This document shows positions 7,550 through 13,929 of a stretch of 15,053 bases of DNA, in pieces. The notes beneath the pieces are model-generated. The model saw nothing but the letters and a program-made list of their open reading frames with translations, did no database searches and had not been told where the DNA came from. Source of the stretch: an uncultured beta proteobacterium (lineage in GTDB: Bacteria; Pseudomonadota; Gammaproteobacteria; Burkholderiales; Burkholderiaceae_C); the NCBI GenBank assembly GCA_903928325.1, contig CAIYQF010000147.1, positions 1 through 15,053 of the forward strand. Direction: 5' to 3'. The translations under genes and the position numbers were made by a program. Every line of letters begins with the position of its first letter. Position 1 is the stretch's first letter.

Positions 7550-10243
7550 ATGTCATCTAAGAAAACGTCACCTGCAACGTCACCACGGTCATCCGTTGTA
7601 GCTGCGGCAAAGCTGACTCCGCCCGCAAGTCAGACGAGTCAGGTTTATAGGACAGAACTATTGAATCTGGTCGCGCGAAATTCGGGGGCCAAGCTAATCA
7701 TGGTGCACTCCGCAGCAGGTTTTGGCAAGACGACGCTGATGGCGCAAATGCTGCACCGCTTTCGTAGCGAAGGCGTGCGCACTGCTTGGCTCACACTGGA
7801 TGCCTCCGACAACGATTGTTCGCGATTTCTTTCAAGCCTGAGTGCAGCAGTGGAGTTGCCGTTATTGGAATCAAAGGCGGATTGGAAGCCCAATGACGTT
7901 GTCGAGCGTTTGGCTCGGGAGACTGCTCCTTTCACCTTATTTTTTGACGACTTCGAAGCAATCGTAGATGCGTCCGTGCTGACGGTTGTGCAATCTCTTA
8001 TCGAGGGACTTCAACAGGGCAGTCGAATCATCATTGGCTCCCGAGGCTTGCCCGCGCTCCCCGTGTCCCGACTTCGAGCCCGCGGTCAGATGCTGGGGAT
8101 TGATACGGAATCCTTGCGCTTTAGCTTGGATGAAGCCAATGACCTGTTTCGAAAACAACTTGGAAACAGTGCTCGAGAACGCTTTATTCGTCGGGTACAC
8201 CAGGATACTGAAGGCTGGGTGACGGCGCTGTGGCTGGCCTCTCGCTCTCTGCCAGGACCTCAAGAACAAGAAACGTACCTCACAGAAAATTTTTCTGGTT
8301 CATCGCGTGCGATTGCAGACTACCTTGCGGACGATGTTTTTAGTCAGCAGCCTGCAGTCATCAAAGATTTTCTTTTGCGGTGCAGCATTCTTCGCCATCT
8401 GGAAATTCCGCTTTGCCAAGCATTGATGCCCAATTCGGATTCGGCGCTTATTCTTGAGCAATTAGAGACCCAAAATCTGTTTTTGGTCGCTTTGCCGGGG
8501 CCAACGCCTGCCTGGCGCTTTCACCGACTTTTTGCCCGTTTTCTGCAAAACCGCTTGCTACGTGAGCGCCCTCAAGACATAGAACGATTGCATCTCTTGG
8601 CATCTGCCTGGTATGAATCTGTGGGACGGCCGGTTCCATCCGTCGATCATGCAATCGACGCCGGTGATTACCCGGTTGCCCTCGAGTTGCTGACAGTGCA
8701 TGCGCAGCGGCTTCTGGAAGAGGGGCGGATGCGTTTGCTTGCTCAGTGGTTTGACGCCATCCCGAAGTCAGCGATAAAGGAACATCCCGTACTGCAAGCG
8801 GTTGCCGTATGGGCTACGCTTTTTACCGGTGGTCCAGTCCAGGCATCCGAGCGACTGGAAAGTTCAAGTTGCCTGAAAAGCAAGAATGTCGAGGTGCAGG
8901 CACACGTCAACGCGCTCCGTCCACTGTTGTTGACCATGCGCGACCAGTATGACGAGGCAATCGTACTTGGAAGTGAATGCCTTGCCAAACTTCCGTCATG
9001 TAATCCGTATGCCGACGGAGTATTGAGAAATGCGATGGCGCATGCATTCACCGTCGTGGGAGAAATAGGACGTGCGAAAAAGCTGGTAGATGAAGCCCGG
9101 CAGCACACAGGCGACACCAACTTCAATCGCATGTACGCGGAATCTATTGACGGCATGATCGATTTTCAGGCCGGCCGCTTGCGCATGGCAACCTCGCACT
9201 TTAGAGACAGCCTGAATGCGACCCGTGCACAAAGTAATAACTTTGCCAGCGGGAATGCATGGGCAGGAATTCTTTATGCAGGTGCGCTCTACGAAGCAAA
9301 TGAACTGGAAACAGCGGAGCGACTGGTGGATCTTCACCTTCCCACTGCTTGCGCGACTGGACTGCCGGGACATATTGGCGCTGGCTATCTCATAAGAGCG
9401 CGCATTGCGTTTAGCAAGGGGGAGTTCGACAAAAGCTTTGAGGCTCTCACTGAAATGGAATACATGGCACACCATAGACAGTTGCCGCGTATCGTTGCAA
9501 ACGCCAAGATGGAGCGCTCCAGGTTGCTGCTTTTACAAGGCGACGCGCAGGCCTCAAAGGAGGAGTTGGACCGGGTCGGGTCGGAGGAATTGCAAGAACG
9601 CCTTTCGCGTCAGCGGCTCGCTGCGAATGAGGTGTATTACCCGGCTTTAGCCCGTGTTTGCTGGACGCTTCACTTTGGCGACTCGCACGCAGTCATCGCT
9701 TGGCTCGAGCAGGAGCTCGCAACCACGCTAGAACAAAACCGACACCGCCGGGCATTGCGACTGCAAGCGCTTTACAGCCTCGCGCTCCAGCGCAGCGGTA
9801 ATCCTAAAGAAGCGGCAAAGGTAATGTCCAATGCGCTTCGGCTCGCAGCCCAGGAAGGTTTTATTCGATCCATTGCGGACGAGGGCCCCGAGGTAGGGCG
9901 AATTATTCAGCGGCTTTATTCACTTCAACTCGAAATGCCTGCCAATCGGAGTGATCCAGCGCGCCTTCAGTTTATGGAGAAACTGCTGAAAGCGTTTGGG
10001 CAATTACCGCAGGAATCGTCTCAGCCCGACCAAAGAAGTGGCCTTGTTGAGGCGCTGACAAGAAAAGAAATCCAGATACTTCAGCTTGTCGCAGAAGGCT
10101 ATTCAAATGCAAGACTGGCCGAACAATTGACGGCTTCCGACAGCACCATTCGCACCCACCTTCGTAACATCAATTCAAAACTTGGCGCGGGCAGCCGCGC
10201 AGAAGCGGTGGTGATTGGAAGGCAATTTGGCGTCATCCGATGA
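7550..10243 (+). CDS. MalT-like ATP-dependent LuxR-family regulator (LAL type)
   Basis: An 897-residue transcription activator of the STAND/LAL class, which binds ATP, senses an inducer and binds DNA through a C-terminal LuxR helix-turn-helix. Walker A is SAAGFGKTT (54-62), in the MalT style with the first Gly replaced. WLTLDASDND (80-89) is the usual LAL motif. Walker B is TLFFDD (129-134), followed by IIIGSRGLPALPVSRLRARGQ. The middle, about residues 340-820, is helical and TPR-like and probably senses the ligand. The last about 65 residues are the HTH: LTRKEIQILQLVAEG, then STIRTHLRNINSKLGA. Length fits the family (about 850-900). The ATG at 7550 has no strong ribosome site. It lies between the CoA-transferase and the beta-oxidation genes, so it is the likely pathway activator; the inducer, perhaps an acid or its CoA thioester, is inferred only. 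Confidence 0.93.
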   Translation: MSSKKTSPATSPRSSVVAAAKLTPPASQTSQVYRTELLNLVARNSGAKLIMVHSAAGFGKTTLMAQMLHRFRSEGVRTAWLTLDASDNDCSRFLSSLSAAVELPLLESKADWKPNDVVERLARETAPFTLFFDDFEAIVDASVLTVVQSLIEGLQQGSRIIIGSRGLPALPVSRLRARGQMLGIDTESLRFSLDEANDLFRKQLGNSARERFIRRVHQDTEGWVTALWLASRSLPGPQEQETYLTENFSGSSRAIADYLADDVFSQQPAVIKDFLLRCSILRHLEIPLCQALMPNSDSALILEQLETQNLFLVALPGPTPAWRFHRLFARFLQNRLLRERPQDIERLHLLASAWYESVGRPVPSVDHAIDAGDYPVALELLTVHAQRLLEEGRMRLLAQWFDAIPKSAIKEHPVLQAVAVWATLFTGGPVQASERLESSSCLKSKNVEVQAHVNALRPLLLTMRDQYDEAIVLGSECLAKLPSCNPYADGVLRNAMAHAFTVVGEIGRAKKLVDEARQHTGDTNFNRMYAESIDGMIDFQAGRLRMATSHFRDSLNATRAQSNNFASGNAWAGILYAGALYEANELETAERLVDLHLPTACATGLPGHIGAGYLIRARIAFSKGEFDKSFEALTEMEYMAHHRQLPRIVANAKMERSRLLLLQGDAQASKEELDRVGSEELQERLSRQRLAANEVYYPALARVCWTLHFGDSHAVIAWLEQELATTLEQNRHRRALRLQALYSLALQRSGNPKEAAKVMSNALRLAAQEGFIRSIADEGPEVGRIIQRLYSLQLEMPANRSDPARLQFMEKLLKAFGQLPQESSQPDQRSGLVEALTRKEIQILQLVAEGYSNARLAEQLTASDSTIRTHLRNINSKLGAGSRAEAVVIGRQFGVIR

Positions 10244-10264
10244 CGTCGATAGATCGCCGCTGAC

Positions 10265-10280
10265 TCGTCGGAAGCGACGA
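10265..10280. promoter_or_regulatory. Operator-like palindrome, copy 2 (before thiolase-like gene)
   Basis: TCGTCG-GAAG-CGACGA lies in the 72-bp gap between the regulator stop and the thiolase-like gene. It shares AAGCGACGACC with copy 1 and the flanking AC before TCGTCG with copy 3. Its centre is 10272.5, about -42.5 from the start predicted by the -10-like hexamer at 10303, where a class II activator would overlap the -35 region. Confidence 0.75.
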
Positions 10281-10302
10281 CCTCCTCTACGAGTGGAGTT
10301 CC

Positions 10303-10308
10303 TATAGT
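10303..10308 (+). promoter_or_regulatory. Candidate -10 box TATAGT of the thiolase-like gene
   Basis: TATAGT starts 22 bp after the palindrome and ends 7 bp before the ATG at 10316. The -35 region at about 10280 is not consensus, as expected for an activator-dependent promoter. The predicted start near 10315 would leave almost no leader, and no ribosome site lies at normal distance (GGAG is 17 bp from the ATG). Confidence 0.5.
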
Positions 10309-10315
10309 TGTTCTC

Positions 10316-11824
10316 ATGAACACATTGCTAGATCGCTCGCCGGTAATCATCGGGGTTGGCGAAGTTACCCAGAAGACCAAAGATCTTCTAAAATCCTCGG
10401 AGCCCTTGGACCTCATGGAGTCCGCATTGCGCGCCGCTGAGAAGGACGCGGGCAATGCACTCCTGCAGATGATCGATTCACTGGATGTGATTCAGGAATT
10501 TTCTTGGCCCTACGCTGACGCGCCAGCGCAGTTGAGTGATCGCCTGGGCATCCATCCCAAACACTGCGTCTATGGCCCTGTTGGCGGTGAGACGCCTGTG
10601 TATTTCATCCATGAAGCTGCGCTTCGCATCTGGCAAGGCGAATCCGAGGTGGCTGCCATTGTTGGGGCTGAAGCACAGTACGCGGTGACTTCGGCCCGAA
10701 AACAGGGTGCTGCACTTGCATGGTCACCTCGCGACCCCTCAGCCAAGTTGATCAGGGGCACAGACTACCTCCATCGGATGGCTGTTGAATTGGGGGTTGC
10801 TTCGCCTGCGACGGTGTACCCGTTTTATGAAAATGCCACCCTGGCCGCGTGGGGGCAGACCCCTGAACAAGCGCGTGCAGAGTCAGGCAAGCTATGGGAA
10901 AAGTGCTCGTCTGTCGCGGCATCAAACCCCTATTCCTGGCAGCAGCAGTCCTACACCGCTGAAGAAATCGCCAGTCCGAATGAGGCAAACCGAATGGTGG
11001 CTTGGCCTTACACCGTGCAAATGGTTGCCAATCCGCAGGTCAATCAAGGAGCCGCGGTTCTTCTGACGAGCCGTGGCAAGGCCAGGCAATTAGGCATTCC
11101 AGATGAGCGCATGGTCCATGTTTGGTGTGGTGCTGCCGCAAATGAGCCAGCCGACTATCTGCATAGAGATCAATATGTGCGAGTTCATTCGCAAGAAGCT
11201 GTTCTCGAAAAAATATTGCAACAAGTTGGCGATCTAGGCAGATTTGATCAGCTTGAGCTGTACAGCTGTTTTCCTGTTGTTCCCAAGATGGCGAGAAGAA
11301 CACTGGCGATTGGTGCGGACACTGTTGTGACCTGCACAGGGGGTCTCAGCTTCTTTGGTGCACCGCTAAACAACTACATGACGCACGCAACATCCGCCAT
11401 GGTGCGGGCTTTGAGGGGGCAGCAAAACTCAATAGGTCTGTTGTACGGTCAGGGAGGATATCTGACAAAGCACCATGCCATCGTTCTGGGAAGCCATGCA
11501 AGCGCCACCTCCCGTTTGTCAGCGGATTACAGCGTCCAAGAGACAGCCGACGCAAGACGACACGGGGTTCCTGCGCTGCAAATGGACTACAGCGGACCGG
11601 CGTCCATAGAGTCATTCACCGTGATCTATCGAAAAGATACCAGCATGTCCCACGGCGTGGTGATCCTGCGTTCGCCGCACGGGACCCGTCTATTGGCAAA
11701 AGTAAGCTCGACGGATCAGCGAAGCATGCAAGTCTTGACCAGCATGCGTAATTCACCAATCGGTATATCCGGCCACGTTTCTATCGGTACCGATGCAATA
11801 CCTGTGTGGGAGATTTCGCAATGA
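10316..11824 (+). CDS. SCP2-thiolase-like protein with extra C-terminal domain
   Basis: A 502-residue protein with a thiolase fold, related to mycobacterial SCP2-thiolase-like protein type 1. N-terminal PVIIGVGEVTQ (9-19) and GPVGGETP (87-94) match this group. The usual nucleophilic Cys (C-x-G/S in true thiolases) is absent; the only Cys nearby is C84, off the motif. Later blocks ELYSCFPVVP and GGLSFFGAPLNNYMTHA also fit. The last about 80 residues are beyond a normal thiolase and match the position of the OB-like additional domain of these proteins. It may therefore be a retro-aldolase or binding protein and not a thiolase, by analogy with Ltp2-DUF35 aldolases; that is inference. It is the first gene of a unit after operator copy 2, and its stop overlaps the next ATG by 4 bp. 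Confidence 0.88.
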   Translation: MNTLLDRSPVIIGVGEVTQKTKDLLKSSEPLDLMESALRAAEKDAGNALLQMIDSLDVIQEFSWPYADAPAQLSDRLGIHPKHCVYGPVGGETPVYFIHEAALRIWQGESEVAAIVGAEAQYAVTSARKQGAALAWSPRDPSAKLIRGTDYLHRMAVELGVASPATVYPFYENATLAAWGQTPEQARAESGKLWEKCSSVAASNPYSWQQQSYTAEEIASPNEANRMVAWPYTVQMVANPQVNQGAAVLLTSRGKARQLGIPDERMVHVWCGAAANEPADYLHRDQYVRVHSQEAVLEKILQQVGDLGRFDQLELYSCFPVVPKMARRTLAIGADTVVTCTGGLSFFGAPLNNYMTHATSAMVRALRGQQNSIGLLYGQGGYLTKHHAIVLGSHASATSRLSADYSVQETADARRHGVPALQMDYSGPASIESFTVIYRKDTSMSHGVVILRSPHGTRLLAKVSSTDQRSMQVLTSMRNSPIGISGHVSIGTDAIPVWEISQ

Positions 11825-12624
11825 ACAATACCGCTTCGCACGCGCCCGCAGGTGAAGCAACGGTTAGCTGTTTCAAGCGGGACGACCATATTGCAGTGGT
11901 TTCACTGAACCGGCCTGCCGCAAGAAATGCGGTCAACAGCGATATGGCACAGGCACTGCATGCCATTGTGGAGCAGACGGAGGCAGACCCTGACATTTGG
12001 GTCGTCGTTATTTTCGGTGGCCTTGGTGACGTATTTTGTGCGGGCGCTGACCTCAAAGAAGTTGCGGCAGGTCGTGGCGCCAGCCTTTTCACCTCACACG
12101 GATTTGCAGGCTTGGTCTATTCGCAGAGGACTAAACCCTGGATCGCTGCGGTCAATGGGAAAGCATTGGCAGGTGGTTTTGAAATTGTGCTTTCATGTGA
12201 TCTGGTGGTCGCTGCTACCGACGCGAGCTTTGGATTGCCCGAAGTATCTCGTGGCTTGCTCGCCGCTGCGGGTGGGCTGTATCGCTTGCCTCGCGCCATT
12301 CCGAGAAATATCGCTGTTGAATTGGTCGTTACCGCTGACGCGATCGATGCGCATCGGGCTGCCTCGCTGGGCTTTGTGAACAGGGTTGTCGAAAGAGACC
12401 AAGTTCTGCCAGAAGCCATTCGGCTTGCAGAACGTATCACCCGCAACGCGCCCGTCGCGGTACGAGAAAGTTTAAAGGTCGCCCGTCGCATTCACGATCT
12501 TGATGAAGAGAATCTACGCCTGTTGACCCAGGAATGCAGGGAAAAGGCCTTCGCATCGGAAGACTTTAAAGAAGGTCCACGAGCGTTTGTAGAAAAACGC
12601 GCCCCACGTTGGACTGGCAGATAA
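11821..12624 (+). CDS. Enoyl-CoA hydratase/isomerase (crotonase family)
   Basis: A 267-residue single-domain crotonase, expected to add water to a 2-enoyl-CoA in the cytoplasm. Oxyanion-hole segments are AGADL (74-78) and NGKALAGGFE (112-121). Both glutamates used by classic hydratases are present, E121 in GGFEI and E141 in GLPEVSRG, so hydration is more likely than a side activity. The C-terminal trimerisation helices look complete. The start at 11821 is chosen because ATGA overlaps the previous stop and GGGAG lies 8 bases upstream; an in-frame ATG at 11806 would add five residues inside the previous gene. It is translationally coupled to the thiolase-like gene, so the two probably act on the same intermediate. 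Confidence 0.93.
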   Translation: MNNTASHAPAGEATVSCFKRDDHIAVVSLNRPAARNAVNSDMAQALHAIVEQTEADPDIWVVVIFGGLGDVFCAGADLKEVAAGRGASLFTSHGFAGLVYSQRTKPWIAAVNGKALAGGFEIVLSCDLVVAATDASFGLPEVSRGLLAAAGGLYRLPRAIPRNIAVELVVTADAIDAHRAASLGFVNRVVERDQVLPEAIRLAERITRNAPVAVRESLKVARRIHDLDEENLRLLTQECREKAFASEDFKEGPRAFVEKRAPRWTGR

Positions 12625-12662
12625 ATTGGAGGCGCGAGGCGACCGGAAATCGTCGCCTTCAC

Positions 12663-12678
12663 TCGTCGAATCCGACGA
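12663..12678. promoter_or_regulatory. Operator-like palindrome, copy 3 (before thiolase gene)
   Basis: TCGTCG-AATC-CGACGA lies in the 88-bp gap between the hydratase stop and the thiolase ATG. A further half-site TCGTCG occurs at 12650-12655, 13 bp upstream. The centre, 12670.5, is again about -42.5 from the start predicted by the hexamer at 12701. It indicates a second internal promoter under the same control. Confidence 0.75.
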
Positions 12679-12700
12679 TCCAAATTCTGGGTTGGAGACA

Positions 12701-12706
12701 TACATT
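12701..12706 (+). promoter_or_regulatory. Candidate -10 box TACATT of the thiolase gene
   Basis: TACATT begins exactly 22 bp after palindrome copy 3 and ends 6 bp before the ATG at 12713, matching the layout at 10265-10316. The predicted start coincides with the A of the ATG. GGAG (12694-12697) is 15 bp from the ATG and GAAGG only one base from it, so neither is a normally spaced ribosome site. Confidence 0.5.
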
Positions 12707-12712
12707 GAAGGC

Positions 12713-13918
12713 ATGAACAATGTATATATCTACGATCACGTGCGCACTCCGCGCGGCAAGGGCCGGTTTGATGGCGCACTGCACACCGTGCCGCCTGTCC
12801 ATCTCGCCGCCACTGTTTTGCGTGCTCTCAAAGAGCGCAATCAAATAGACCCTGACGATATCGAAGACGTTGGATTGGGCGTCGTGATGCCCATTGGCGA
12901 ACAAGGCGCGGACATCACCCGGTCTGCGCTCTTGATGGCGCACTATGGTGAAGATGTTTCTGGTTACCAGCTGAACCGGTTCTGCACTTCCGGTCTTGAC
13001 ACCGTGAAGATGGGATTTGGTCTGATTGGTTCCGGTCAGGCCGACGCCGTCATTGGGGGTGGTGTCGAATCCATGTCACGCGTTGCGATTGGATCGGACG
13101 GCGGATCAGCCTACACCGACACTACCCTTGGCAGACAGTACCCCTATATCCCCAATGGTGTGTGCGCGGATCTCATGGCGGCATTGGACGGGTATGGCCG
13201 TGACGATATCGACGCCTATGCCGTTGAAAGTCAGCGTCGCGCCGGAATCGCCCAAAAAGACGGCCGATTTAATGCCTCTTTAGTTCCTGTGAAAAATGCG
13301 TTTGGCGAAACCCTTTTGCAGCGCGACGAATTAGTGCGCCCTGGCACGACGCTCGCGGATCTGGCCAAACTGAAACCGAGCTTTGTCGCAGCAGGGGATT
13401 CGGGCTTTGACTCCATTGTTCTTCGTCGCTATCCGCAGCTTGAGTCGATTCCCCACATTCACACGGGGGGAACCTCCAGCGGAATCGTGGACGGAGCATG
13501 CGCCGTCTTGTTGGGCAGCGACGCATACGGAAAAAAGCAGGGACTGCGCGCTCGCGCTCGGATTGTTGCGGCAGCAACCTGTGCTTCTGAACCGCTGATC
13601 AGCCTTGGCGGACCCATACCAGTGACAGACAAAGTGCTGGCGAGGGCCGGACTGAAGATTGAGGACATTGACCTTTTCGAGGTGAATGAAGCTTTCGCAG
13701 TTGTACCCATGCGCTACATGCGACATTTCGGAATTGATCGGGATCGTATGAATCCCAATGGTGGAGCGATCGCGCTTGGCCATCCTCTTGGGGCTACTGG
13801 TGCGATCCTCCTTGGCACAGCGCTGGACGAACTTGAACGTCGAGGGAAGTCTCGGGCACTGATTACGCTGTGCGCCGCCGCGGGCCAATCTACCGCAGTG
13901 ATCATCGAACGCGTCTAA
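12713..13918 (+). CDS. Thiolase (acetyl-CoA acyltransferase type)
   Basis: A 401-residue thiolase that would cleave a 3-ketoacyl-CoA with free CoA, releasing acetyl- or propionyl-CoA. The opening YIYDHVRTPRGKG is typical of the FadA/acetyl-CoA C-acyltransferase group. The nucleophile is C91 in NRFCTSG. NEAF (325-328) and H357 in GHPLGATG are intact, and the second catalytic Cys is C387. The last motif is unusual: CAAAGQSTA in place of the common CxGGGMG or CAAGGM, leaving fewer glycines near the active site. The ATG at 12713 agrees with family starts; a TTG at 12626 in frame would place the operator inside the gene and is rejected. The next gene starts 11 bp after its stop, so the two form one unit. 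Confidence 0.94.
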   Translation: MNNVYIYDHVRTPRGKGRFDGALHTVPPVHLAATVLRALKERNQIDPDDIEDVGLGVVMPIGEQGADITRSALLMAHYGEDVSGYQLNRFCTSGLDTVKMGFGLIGSGQADAVIGGGVESMSRVAIGSDGGSAYTDTTLGRQYPYIPNGVCADLMAALDGYGRDDIDAYAVESQRRAGIAQKDGRFNASLVPVKNAFGETLLQRDELVRPGTTLADLAKLKPSFVAAGDSGFDSIVLRRYPQLESIPHIHTGGTSSGIVDGACAVLLGSDAYGKKQGLRARARIVAAATCASEPLISLGGPIPVTDKVLARAGLKIEDIDLFEVNEAFAVVPMRYMRHFGIDRDRMNPNGGAIALGHPLGATGAILLGTALDELERRGKSRALITLCAAAGQSTAVIIERV

Positions 13919-13929
13919 AGGCCTGATAC

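Noticed and set aside
12626..12712. TTG-initiated 29-residue extension of the thiolase
   Set aside because: The added residues show no thiolase features, and the operator-like palindrome and -10-like box would fall inside it; the ATG at 12713 matches family starts.
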